Shown piece after piece: positions 1 to 10,878 of a stretch of DNA of 64,000 nt. The notes beneath the pieces are model-generated. The model saw nothing but the letters and a program-made list of their open reading frames with translations. It ran no database searches and was not told the DNA's origin. The number at the start of each line of letters is the position of its first letter. Within the stretch, counting starts at the first letter, position 1. Position numbers and translations under genes: made by a program. This stretch comes from Cordia subcordata (taxonomy: Eukaryota; Streptophyta; Magnoliopsida; Boraginales; Cordiaceae). The stretch spans positions 6,290,501 to 6,354,500 of the forward strand of contig JAPTOF010000011.1 in assembly GCA_028554755.1 (NCBI GenBank). The letters are read 5' to 3'.

Positions 1-1412
1 CCATATCAAGATGTCAAAATTCCAGAATAGGAAGCACACTTGCCATGCAAGCTACCTCAAAACCACCAAACCAAAAGATACACGAAAAATTTTACATGCA
101 CACACACAGAGGAAAGAGTAATCAGAAGTTCATCATGCGATTATATCTGTTGCACCTTGATAACAAATGTCCACAGATAGCTTTAGGGATGATAAAAAAA
201 GGAAAATAACAAGTAAAGAAGCTGAGGAATGAAAAATAAGAAGAACAAGAGAATCTTTATGTGTTCAAGCACCTAACTAAATGACATGCATCACATACCT
301 CAGGTTTAATTATCTCGCTATGAGCTTCTATCATTGCAGTCTTACACAATGTCAGGGGTGATATTTCAGTGAAATGCTTAACAAGTATGATCCTGTTAGT
401 TAAAAAGCGGAGTATTAGAACAGTAATAACGTGACAACTTTTCCCTAGGCAATATGAAACGCTACCTAAATAAATGCAGTACCTGAAATTCCAAAACAGA
501 AAGTAAAACAATAATTTCGAGATCTGCTTTTCTAAGACAGGTAGAAATGGTGCAGCTTCACTGGATGTGGAAAGCTCAGAAGACTAGATTATGAACATCT
601 AGAATGGCTTCCCCCTGTGTCCTAATTCATTAGTTTCTTCAGAATTTGTCAACCTTCCAATTAATTGCTCACAGCACAAATGCACGAAAAGAGAAGGTCT
701 CTTATACATCTTCCCTGAAGCTAAACAGGGTGTGCCAATCTGTAATGCATGCTTACTATCTTCATAAACCACCATAAACACAAACTTCTACAACAATAAT
801 CAAAAAATTTTTCCTCTTTATTCCACACAGCTCAACAACGAAAAAGAATCATCAAATACGGGCCACTAATAGCAATAAACACTTAAAAAAATCCATTTTC
901 CGAAAAAAATTTTAAAAAACCAACAAAAACACAACAAAGACCACACAACCAAACTCAAAAAGACCTCAAAATCCAACATTTTTTAACTTCATCGACCCAC
1001 GAATTTTGTCCAAGAGCCCACACGAATTCACAGCAAAAGGCCCCACTTTTACCTCATTAACTCCACATTGAGTACACCACATATTACATATACACATTAT
1101 TCTCATACACACACACACACATATATAGACAGATAAATAATTAGGCTAAGAATGACGAAACATTAATAAAAAAAAACCCTCACCTTTATCTCATTTCACA
1201 AACAATAGAATAAAACACAACCTCATTACAACTCGAGCCACAAAAAAGGGAAACATACAATATTATAAATTCCAGTAAACAACTAAATCTTGTGTTCTTG
1301 ACTAAACACAATAATTGACTTAAAAAAAAAAAACCGAATAAAAATCATTAAACAACACTAAAAAACAAAAAAATTAATTTAGGAGAAAAAGAAAAAGATA
1401 AAAGCTGTGGAC
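1..1412 (-). other. Possible 5' intron or leader of a gene running off the left edge
   Basis: No convincing coding exon is visible here. Read on the minus strand, the stretch lies downstream of a candidate splice donor (AG|GT at 1413/1412), so it may be a long 5' UTR intron with leader exons. The only reading frames are short and match no family I know. A further AG|GT-like junction occurs near 480–490. The promoter-like sequence at 1413–1560 is the main reason to suspect a gene. It could equally be plain intergenic DNA. Confidence 0.25.
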
Positions 1413-1560
1413 CTGAAAGAGAGGCTTTGAATTGGAGAAAATTGGCGGTTGACGAACGATGAATGGGAATGGATAAATGAGAGAATAGAATAAAAATTTT
1501 ATTTTACTTTATTTTTCTTTTTTTCCCTCTTTTTTTTTTTTTGGTCTGTATATATATATG
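1413..1560 (-). promoter_or_regulatory. Candidate promoter and non-coding first exon (minus strand)
   Basis: On the minus strand an alternating TATATATATA run at about 1547–1560 is followed, 50–130 bases on, by a pyrimidine-rich leader (CTCTCATTT, CCTCTCTTTCAG) ending in AG|GT at 1413/1412. TATA box, CT-rich leader and splice donor in this order are typical of a plant 5' end with an intron in the leader. No coding part is in the window, so the gene is not identified. Confidence 0.3.
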
Positions 1561-1946
1561 TATATAGCTATGAAATCTTTTTTATGGTGGTGGCTATTTT
1601 CGTAACTTAAATGTACTTTTTGTATATTTTTACTCCAAAATGAATTTATGTGGGTCAGACGCAGATGAGCTTTGGACTTTTCTTTTCTTTTTTTTTTTCC
1701 TCCTTAAAAATGATGAACTTTGGACTTTGTGGCAAGTTGAATTGCTAAAATTACCTTTTGGGGGGCTGGAGCTTGTGAGGAGTTTTATTTTCATTTTTAA
1801 TTTTTTGAGTTATTAAAATTTTGTCAAATAAGCTTTTTACAATTATATTATATTTTTATTTTATTTTATTTTTAAGATCTCTTTTATAATGTTGCGTGAA
1901 TGCTTACAGGCTTGAAGTAAACTCTAACGTGTTACGACTTAATTTA

Positions 1947-2182
1947 GGGCTCGTTTGGATTGACTTTTTTCAAAAGTACTTTTTTTATAACTTTTAAAAA
2001 ATAATTTTTTTTGAAAATCTAAAAATTCTGACTTTTAAGAAAAACTATAATTGAGTTTTTTTTTCCAGAGTTTTAGCTTTTTTGAAAGTCAAATTAAATA
2101 ATTATTGTAAATTTAATGTAACTTTTTTCATGAAAAAAAAAAGTGATTTTTCCTGAAAAAAAAAACCAATCAAAACAGGCCC
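1947..2182. mobile_element. Tourist-like (PIF/Harbinger) MITE, copy A
   Basis: The element starts GGGCTCGTTTGGATTG and ends CAATCAAAACAGGCCC, near-perfect terminal inverted repeats, and is flanked on both sides by the trinucleotide TTA (1944–1946 and 2183–2185). A TTA duplication and GGGC..GTTTGG termini fit Tourist-type MITEs. The interior is AT-rich and non-coding. A diverged copy of the same family follows 60 bp downstream. Confidence 0.7.
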
Positions 2183-2244
2183 TTAGTTAAGATTGAGCTA
2201 AACTAAACATTGGACATACCCTATAAGTAAAAACTCTAACTTTA

Positions 2245-2474
2245 GGCTCGTGTGGATTGGCTTTTTCAAAAACGCTTGTTTTAACAGTTTTTAAAAAATA
2301 ACTTTTTTGAGAAGCTGAAAATTCTGACTTCTATAAAAAGTTGCCTTTGAGCTTTTTTTTTTTTCAAAAGTTTTAACTTTTTTAAAAATCAAATCAAATA
2401 ATTATTACAAATTTAATGTAATTTTTTCAGGAAAAAAGTATTTTTTTTAAAAAAAAACTAATCCAAACATACCC
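2245..2474. mobile_element. Tourist-like MITE, copy B
   Basis: Same family and orientation as the element at 1947–2182: it starts GGCTCGTGTGGATTGG, ends CCAAACATACCC and is flanked by TTA on both sides (2242–2244, 2475–2477). The interior shares the same order of T-rich and A-rich blocks, including TCAAATAATTATTAC-like stretches. One terminal G appears lost. It is non-coding. Confidence 0.65.
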
Positions 2475-3421
2475 TTAATGACATTTTGCATCTTCTTTGC
2501 CATCCCATACCTAGTCTTTGTCTCGGATCTTCATGGAATTTACATCAAGTTTCTAATCGTTTAAACTTCCATGGACGTAAAAAAATGATAGAACATTAAA
2601 AATAATAGTTATTTTGCCACTGTATTATTGTACTTTTAGAATAATGCTTTGATCACTTTAAGACAATATGTAACAGTGTAACTAAAGCCTTCAGCTTTCT
2701 CTTGGTCACTCCAAGATATATGATGGTGTAATCAGTACTTTCGCTTTTATCTTAAAATAGTTTCGATATCTAGCTTATGCATTTTAATATCTAAACAATG
2801 AATTGAGTAATTAATATGGTAATTATAGATGTACATCATACATAAAACTAAGCTATTTAATAGATTCATTAAAATTACTAGTCTATATTATTAGATTAAT
2901 TGAAACTCATTTAAGATTGGTGGAGAGGGACACAAGTTAGGATTTTGAAGAAACCAAACCAAATCTAATAAGCTAATGTTCGTATTAGTTTGGCTCTTAA
3001 ACTCCACATGTTGCCATCAATATATTTTGGCCCTTGTCATGAAACAATTGCACATGAGGGAGAATTTGTGAAAAGAAAGACTACTAAGGTCCAGTTTAAA
3101 TTTAATTACTGCATTTACGTGAAAAATTATTCTTCACACCTATCAAATATTTAATAAAATTGGATTTCACAAAAGTAGTATAAAATCTTATACAAGTTCA
3201 TTTACTACCCCATTGCAAATGCATTCTCTTTTGAACTTTGGTAACAACAATCTATCCAAAAGAAGCCAAAAAGAATGAGTTTAGAGGATTACTTTTTTGC
3301 AAGCATTACTCAAACTTGATTTTTAGAAGATATAGGTTAAAGCCGACCGCAAGAATAATGAATGGGGCCTCTCGTTTATAATGTGCCTCCCAACATGGTG
3401 CACCTCTCAAGTGCCTGGCGA
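2475..3421. other. Intergenic DNA, no gene seen
   Basis: AT-rich sequence without an open frame of note, without recognisable protein similarity and without clear repeat termini. Confidence 0.5.
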
Positions 3422-3946
3422 TAAGAATGAACACAGATTTGTTAAATCATTCAAACCAATCTAAATTAATCGAAAATTTTAAGTTAGTTAGTTATTTTAT
3501 ATGGTAAAAAATCAATTGGTTAGTTTCAAGCTAAAATAAATGGTTTAGTTCGGTTTGAAATAGGTTCACAAACCAAATCGAACTATATCCATCCATGATT
3601 TTATTTATTTATTAGTTAAATTTGTATAAACTATGTTTACCCCAAATTTTATGTGTATATTAGTTAATCTTGTTATATGGATGGTAAATCAAAATTGATT
3701 TATTGGTTAATATTTTTTTTCTTGAAATTATTGGATATATTCTTATTTTCTTTGCTTTCCTGAATTTTTTATAAAATTTACAATCTTTTTCATAAAACCA
3801 AAACCAAATCAAGCCAACTTTAAATATGTTGGTTTGATTTGGTTATTTTAGACTAGAAACAAATTAGTTAGTTTCTAGTAAAAACCAACTAATTTGGTTT
3901 GATTTAAAATAGGTCCAAAAATTAAACCAAACTATGTTTACCTCTA
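3422..3946 (-). mobile_element. hAT-like MITE (same family as 42476–42976), inverted copy
   Basis: The reverse complement of this stretch is collinear with the element at 42476–42976 over about 500 bp. Both begin TAG(A/G)GGTAAACATRGTTT-like, continue through AAACCAAACCAAAT-type and ATATAAAATAA blocks in the same order, and end near TTAAC..GGGT/TTCATTCTTA. The termini here are eroded and I could not find a clear 8-bp target duplication. The interior is non-coding. Confidence 0.5.
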
Positions 3947-5152
3947 CATGACACGCTGATTAATTAAAAAAAAACTGTTTTTTGTGCATAATGTTTATAT
4001 TTTATGCTTATAATTTTAATTGTTCACCAATTTAATTATATTATGTGTTCATAACTTTTATATTCTTTGTTTCTAGGTTGTAATTATTTAATCATATATG
4101 TTCAAAAATTTTACATTATAGGTTGACTTGACAAATATTTACAAGTTTTACATTGTATATTAACAAATCTTAAACTTCATGTTCACAATCGCTAGTTTAC
4201 TGTATGTTCACTTGATTTATACTCTATTTTCATAACTTTTATATTATATATTCACGAGTTTACATTGTAGGTTCATAAAATATAAACGTATTTCTCAAAA
4301 TTTGACAAGTGTTATAATAAACAATTGCAACTCTTTTGTTATTTATTTTTTCTTTTTTGTTAGAACTTTGTTGTTTATTCAAAATTTATAAACTGTATGT
4401 TCACAACTTTAAACTATATGTCCATACATGTTAAAAGTATGTGCAAACTCTCTTTTATGGTATTTTGAGATCTCTATAATTTGTTAATTATATATCCATA
4501 AATCTCAACCGACGCAATTCACAAATCTCAACCAACAGACTGTATATATTTGTTTTTCATAACAATAATCGTTTTTTTCACCATACATACATACAACACA
4601 CATCTCAACTAACGCAATACATAAATCTCAACCAACAGGTAGACACGTAAATTGAAGTATGCTTGTTACCAATCTCACTAGTTTAGCTAGATAAAGACAC
4701 ATTTCATTTCATGAAAAGAATTTCGTTCATTTTTGAATTCCATTTGACGCTTTATCGTCGTCCACCCATTGACCAAAAGGAAGACCTCAACCCCAATTGC
4801 TAGGGGTGGAAGAAAGATGGACCAGGGGAGCGCGAGCCCCCCAATCCTTCAAAACATTTTTTATTTATATTTTTAAAATTTTTTGCACAAGCCTTCTAAG
4901 TTGATTGAGAAAAGTTTTAATCTATCATTCTAACCTTAATCTATCTTTTGTCTTTGGTTAATTAAAATATTTAGGCTAACTTATCAAATAAAATAAAAAA
5001 ATAAAAATGTGCTTAATATTATTATCTTTAACTAGTACAAATTATCCACAACCATGGCTCATAACTCATCTTTACCAATTCACTCATTCCACTTTCTTAC
5101 TTTTGTTGTCGTCTTCTATTAAGAAAAGTAAATGAAAAGAACTGATTCTTAA
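3947..5152. other. Intergenic AT-rich DNA, no gene seen
   Basis: No coding frame. Short direct repeats of the type ACGCAATxCAxAAATCTCAACCAAC occur near 4510–4640. A TAGGGGTGGAAG..GCGCGAGCCCCCC stretch at 4801–4845 resembles one end of a TAGGGGC-type hAT element, but no partner end was found. Confidence 0.4.
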
Positions 5153-5603
5153 GGGTGCGTTTGGTTTGCCTGTTTTTTGTTTTCATTTTCATAGAAAAGG
5201 AAAATTAGGATAAAAAATTTATTTGGTCAATTATTTTTATTTTCATTTTCAGAAAATAGAAAATAGTTTTCTAGGAAAATAGAAAATATCAAAAAAGTGT
5301 TTTCTCTGAAAATAAGGTGAAAATTTTGTAAATAACTCTAAATGATTTAGAAAACAAGGTGGCAGTTTTGTAAATAGTTCTAAAAATTTAGAAAACAAAG
5401 TGGCAATTTTGTAAATATTTTCAAAAAATTTAGAAAATAAGGTGACAATTTTGTAAATAAACATAAAAAAACAAAACACTTTTAGTAACCAAACACATTC
5501 TCTATATTTTAGAAAACAGAAAATGAAATTTGTTTTTAGAAAATAAAAATGGAAAATGAAAACTAGAAAATGAAAACAGAAAACAAGCAAACCAAGCACA
5601 ACC
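5153..5603. mobile_element. Tourist-like MITE with long inverted termini
   Basis: The left end GGGTGCGTTTGGTTTGCCTG and the reverse complement of the right end (GGTTGTGCTTGGTTTGCTTG) form extended terminal inverted repeats that continue into TTTTCATTTTC blocks. TAA flanks both sides (5150–5152, 5604–5606). The interior carries three or four diverged repeats of a TTAGAAAACAAGGTGGCAATTT-like unit of about 50 bp. The reading frame that crosses it on the minus strand is low-complexity and not a gene. Confidence 0.7.
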
Positions 5604-6950
5604 TAAGTTTGGGATTATTAAAGAAAATGCTCACCGCTAATTTTCTATTTCAATTTCATATAGTAAATTAGTAGGCTTCCTATTTGTTTCTGCTTCATAA
5701 TAGAATTGTACACGGATTGAGAGCTTTTGGAATTGGACAAGAAAAACTGTATCAACCCATATCAAAATTGAATTTTTACTTGACTTTTTCACAAGAATCG
5801 AATTGAATCATATTGAAAAATTATTTTGATACGTGATGGATCTTCATCCGAAAATTATACTAAACTGTACCAAACTAAAATAATCAAATTTTAAATATTA
5901 ATAATTTCTTTATGTGTGCATCTGTGCGCATATAATATATATGTATATATATATATATATATTCAGGTCATACTGCTTTTTTAAAAATTCTTATCAAGAA
6001 AAATAAAACTAAGAAAAAAATCTTTTATATTTAAAAACATAAAATCTATTAAAAAAAACTAAGAAGAATAAAAGAGTTGACCAAAATAGACGAACTATTT
6101 TACAAAACAAGCAATTACACATTTCTGGCCATAACAAGACTTGGATCATTAAGTCAACCCACCGGTTTTCTCAATACTCTGGTCTCTTGTTCTTCTTCCG
6201 TATCTTGTTTGATTAATAATAAATATGGCTAAGAATCGAGATATCTGAAAATTTAGATTTTTATTTCTTAGAGTTTTGATTTATATATTTTGATTAGTTA
6301 ATTTGATCCCCTCAAAATAAACATAATTTAAAAGAACAATATTCCTCTAGAGTTCTAGTATGCCATGGGAGGACTTTAATGTTGAATGTATGAAATCATT
6401 ATAGCAACTTTTTACAAAATATATTTTTTCTTTCCTTTGTTCAAAAAAGAAAGCAGTCATTGAATAATATTATATTTTATTTTCTTATTTTCATTCACCC
6501 AGTTCTAATTCTTTTGATGTTCACTTTTCAACTCTATTGATATATTAGCTAATTTTCTCATTTTCATTAGTTTATGTTAAGGAAATTATATATTTTATTC
6601 TTTTATCTTTATTTTATTTTATCACTTGAATTTTTTTAGTATGTGAAAATTTTATCACAAATTTGATTGAAAATTATTGGACAAGTACCGAAAGATCCAA
6701 ATTTTCGTCATATATTGTCTCGCTAAATAATTATTAAAAGAATTGAATATCTATAACGAACTATTCCAAAAAATTAGGACAGCATGGTATGCCAGATTTG
6801 TTTTCACTTATTCTACTATTCTGGTTCTAGGACATTCAAGAACTACAGATTCGTTATGCTTTTGAAAATTATTCAATCCTCAAATGGAACCAAATTGTGC
6901 ACAACTCTATTTTAAAGCATGTACTTCATATAAACCCTCGGTTGCCCAAA
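5604..6950. other. Intergenic DNA, no gene seen
   Basis: AT-rich. It contains an (AT)n run at about 5937–5961. I see no coding similarity or clear element ends. Confidence 0.5.
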
Positions 6951-7900
6951 TAATGAATCAAAGAGGAGGAGTGAATTGGATTATTGGCACAATAAAGTAC
7001 TTAAAACTTTTCATAAAACTTCAAGCAATTATACATACAAGATATAAAAAAAATACTTGAAATGTAAGGAGATTATGGGTTAGAAGATCAAACGCCGTGA
7101 TTTAGAGTGGTTTGAACTTGCAAGAACCTAGTCCACTACCTAAAGTCTTCCCTTGGGGTTTTGAAAACTCTATTCTAGTAAATCAACTATTTGCTTAGTA
7201 CATTGTAAAAGCGTAGAACAATGTTAACAAACCTTGCTTCACCACAAAGACCACAATTGTGCTCCTAACACTTGAGGATTTCAACCCTTCACTCTCTGAT
7301 AGTAAGTTCCTCACAGACTATGCTAATCAAGAGTAAAGGACTCACCCAATAAAATAGTAAGACTTTGGTTTACAAGAACTTCTAGAGAGCAAGATTATAA
7401 GAGGTATTTAAACTGTGCTTGAAGTAGATAGGCACTTTATGAGCTCCTAATAACTTGATCAATGAATGCAAATGATGAGCAATCAATGAAGATAGCAATG
7501 AATGTGATAAATAATCAAGAAAGAATGTTTTTAATGCTATCATATTGCAGAAAGTGTTTTGATCAAGTTATGTTTTGAGTTGGGAGGTGAAAGGTGTATT
7601 TGTAATGTCAAAAAGTGAAAAACCCAATGGTCAAATTTTAAAGAGCTCAAAAGGATCTATCGATTGACTGTACTAGTTAACCTCCTAGCTCAGCTAGTAG
7701 TAATAGAGAGCTAAAAGCCTTACCAGTCGACTCTACCGGTTGACCACCTGACTCAGCCAGTAGAGAGAAAAGCCTTTTTGTTTCTACCGGTTGACTGAGT
7801 CGGTTGACCGACGAACTCAGCTAGTACCTGCAGAAAAAAGCTGAAAAGCTGATTTTTACTTACTTTTTTCAAAAAGCTACTTTTTCTACTAACCCACCAT
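6950..7900. repeat. Unclassified repeat-like DNA with CCGGTTGAC motifs
   Basis: Between about 7660 and 7830 the sequence repeats variants of ACCGGTTGACxxxxTGACTCAGCxAGTA four times. The upstream part (near 7080–7400) has the more balanced composition of a retroelement non-coding region. I recognise no termini, primer-binding site or protein. It may be part of an LTR or of a large non-autonomous element. Confidence 0.3.
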
Positions 7901-9005
7901 ACCCACGTTTTCTGCAGAAATTAACAGCTCAAAATAACAACTAATACCTATAAAATCATATCACCGTTAATGCTACACTAACCAAACATGCAAAACATTA
8001 AATGCAATATTCAAATCATCACTCAACATGATTTTTTCAGATTTTGTGCATGAAAAGGCTTCTACATGTAACAGTATTATCCTGTTGGTATTTATTTTAC
8101 ACAAGAATGCTCATATACATATATTACAAAGCTTATATAAAAGATAATGCAATTTTACTACAGATTTCTTGCAAATATATACATATATATAATCTCATAT
8201 ATGCATCAAAGTGTCAAATACCAATGCAATAGTAAGTGCTACTATACATGCAACTCCATAATGCAAAGATTTCATCCACAAGACTTAATTATCTACAAGA
8301 AAAGATATTTTATGCAAGTGTATACACATGTTCTTTAATAAAGGCAATGATATGATGTGTAAGAGCATACTAGGTATGACACATGCACTATATCAAAGAG
8401 AAAAGTTTATCAAATCTAAGAAGCATAGGCAAAGTTAAACGAGTATGCATGCAATGCAATAAGTTGTAAATCTTATGGTATTGCCTATATACTAAGATCA
8501 ATTTGACAATCTAAGAGAGAAGAACTATACTAAATCTCCAAGTAAGCTCCATAGTACTTCAATGTTCCTGTTCCGTTCTTTGTGCTTAATTGTCTTCTCC
8601 TTGCTTAATTAGCTAATAAGTAAGATGTACAAAAAACTCCAATAGTAGCAATCAATTAATACAATACAATTATGGTATCATGAAAACATAATTAGCATAA
8701 TTAAAACCAATAAGTTCAGCACCCTCTATTAAGGTCTGCTTAAGGTGATTGATTTGCCTAATCTAGACCTGAAAACTTTGTCTAGCATAGTAACTCTTTA
8801 TGGAGGATTAATAGGGGTTAGAAAATCAGAAGTTTATCTTTTAGTTTCTAGATTAACATAGTAGATTTAACTTTTCATGTCTTAATAAGCACTACAAAAC
8901 AAGCTTCCCTTTTGCAATTAAAGTTATCAGAACAAGGCTTCCACTCAAATAGAAAATAATTTTGTATATTGACAAAGAAATAACTTAAAGTATTATTCAC
9001 AAAAA
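7901..9005. other. Intergenic DNA, no gene seen
   Basis: Two overlapping short plus-strand frames at 8044–8338 are low-complexity and show no similarity I can recognise. Nothing else was found. Confidence 0.45.
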
Positions 9006-9527
9006 TCTATTATATATATAAAGAAAAAACGATTGAACCACATTTTTCCCCCCAGAATTTTTTGATTTGCATAAAACTGCCACTTATCATTTGTACATTA
9101 AAAAGCAAAAGACTAATATATTACATTAAAGAGATGCTCAATAGATTACGGAAATGTATCAATATATATTATGCATGATTTTTCTTTTTAAAATTATTAG
9201 ATTTTACAAAAATATAAAAGTTATAATCAATGTTGAAAAATTTAATATGACAAAATACATTTATGTTTTATCCCTCATACTAATTGTCAAAATTGACCAT
9301 TAACAAAACATAGAAATACTCATTTATCTTGTGTATCACACGAGTACTACACTATTTAAATTATGTATTGTGAATTCAATTAATATATTATGTAATTTCT
9401 TTTATTTTATTATTGGATACTTATATTATTAATTTAATGAGATTTTTTTTTTATTAATTATAATATACTTTACACGCACATAAAATTATATTTCACTTTC
9501 CTATGTATCACACAGAGCAAAGACTAG
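9006..9527 (+). mobile_element. Short non-autonomous Helitron
   Basis: The element starts TCTATTATATATATAAAG, the usual 5' end of many plant Helitrons, and ends in a GTATCACACAGAGCAAAGACTAG-type terminus with the CTAG (CTRR) end, inserted between A and T as Helitrons require (A at 9005, T at 9528). A second Helitron-like terminal hairpin, CTTGTGTATCACACGAG, lies inside at about 9328. It is 522 bp, has no coding capacity and carries no Rep/helicase. Confidence 0.6.
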
Positions 9528-9539
9528 TTTTTTCTTTAG

Positions 9540-10470
9540 TTATAGCACCATTCCTATGAATCCTTCTATTCCTCTATTTCCACAAATGGTAGATAAATGA
9601 TCTAAAGAATAATTTCACAGCAAGCATCCAAAAAGCCATCATTCCCTATCTCTATAACAATCCATTGCAGCATATCTTGCTAGCTTCTCAAACTTTTTCG
9701 TTCTTTAACCATTTTCCATCCCTTGTCCTAAATCCTTCAGGTGAAAGAGCAATAACAAACTAGATGCTTTAAATCTTCCACACCAGCATGACAAAATTCA
9801 CATAAAGGATTTATGGCAATCCCCTATTGCATTATTAGATATTTAGTAAGAACCACATAATCAAGAAACGTTTAGAAGTCGAACCGTTAAACCAAGTTGC
9901 ATTGTACTAGATAACCAAAAGATGTTGTGTCTGAATAATATCCCAAATTACATAACTATAAAAGCAACCATTTGCTGTATTCTTCCAAAGGATAGAGTTA
10001 TCCCTAACTAAATTAGAACTGGGCCACCAAGAGATGCAAAAATAGTGTCAAGAGTACTATTTCTAGTCCAAGACCATCCCCAATGATCAACGAATTTTGC
10101 AACATAGATATCCAAGCTAAACCAGACAACTCCATTGCAGTTGAACCATACACCTCCAACAGCACTATGTTAGGATACCAAAGGTTACTCCAAAATAGTG
10201 TTTTTCATCTATTGCCAATAATGTGAAATATATTATTACGAGCCACTATTCTACTGTAAAATCTTTCTCTAAGCCCACAACGCTTTACAGGGTATTGGAA
10301 TATTCCATGTATTCGACCCATTAAGATAATTTGCTTATCTAATATCTCTAAATAGATTTTTACCTTGTATGGATAACCCATATGTACTTCAAAATGGCTG
10401 CTCGATTGAAATCTCTAAGTCTTTTAATGTTAAGTCCTCCTTCTTTATAAGGTCAACATGTAAGCGCAAA
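9540..10470 (-). pseudogene. Decayed L1-type LINE: end of reverse transcriptase and zf-RVT
   Basis: Translated on the minus strand, broken pieces match the C-terminal part of plant L1 polyproteins. Around 10440–10380 there is an EGGLNIKRLRDFNRAA-like motif, the end of the reverse transcriptase domain. Around 9830–9760 there is a CEFCHAGVEDLKHLVCYC motif, the zinc-binding zf-RVT domain. Stops and frameshifts lie throughout, so it is dead. The 5' part of the element is absent and I could not place a poly(A) end. Confidence 0.6.
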
Positions 10471-10639
10471 TAAAAATCATATATAGGAATTTACAATATA
10501 AAATTAAAAGTAATAATTGATAGCGAAAGCCAGTATCTGTTTGAGTCATTATTGTTAAAGAAATAACCATCACCTAGTTTGGACTTAAATATTTCTTTCC
10601 CTACTCTACTTAATATTAACAGTGTCTATGAGAATAAAT

Positions 10640-10878
10640 TGTTAGGGTTAAGAGCAGAAGAGGGGACCTAATGTTATTTATAATGTATTCTGATAGGCTT
10701 ACCCATAAATGGGTTTATCAAAATGTATGAGCCTACACACAAAAGAACCGTATAGATTTATGAGGTGGGCTAAAACCAAAATAATCACAAAGTCCAACTT
10801 GTGAACCAGATATTCAGCCTATTTTAGAAAACAAAAAATAATTAACGATACCCCACTTTAAACAAAAATATTCCAATA
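10640..10878 (-). repeat. Probable 3' LTR of the decayed copia element
   Basis: On the minus strand a polypurine tract (AAGTGGGAG, 10881–10889) is followed by a sequence starting TATTGG (expected TGTTGG) at 10878. It contains CATTATAAATAAC, a TATA-like site, and ends CCCTAACA at 10640. These are the usual start, promoter and end of a copia LTR. No second copy was found at the other end, so the boundary is inferred from motifs. Confidence 0.5.

Noticed and set aside
5249..5599. A 116-codon minus-strand frame rich in Phe, Lys and Leu
   Set aside because: It lies wholly inside a MITE and results from its internal repeats (TTAGAAAACAAGG-type units).
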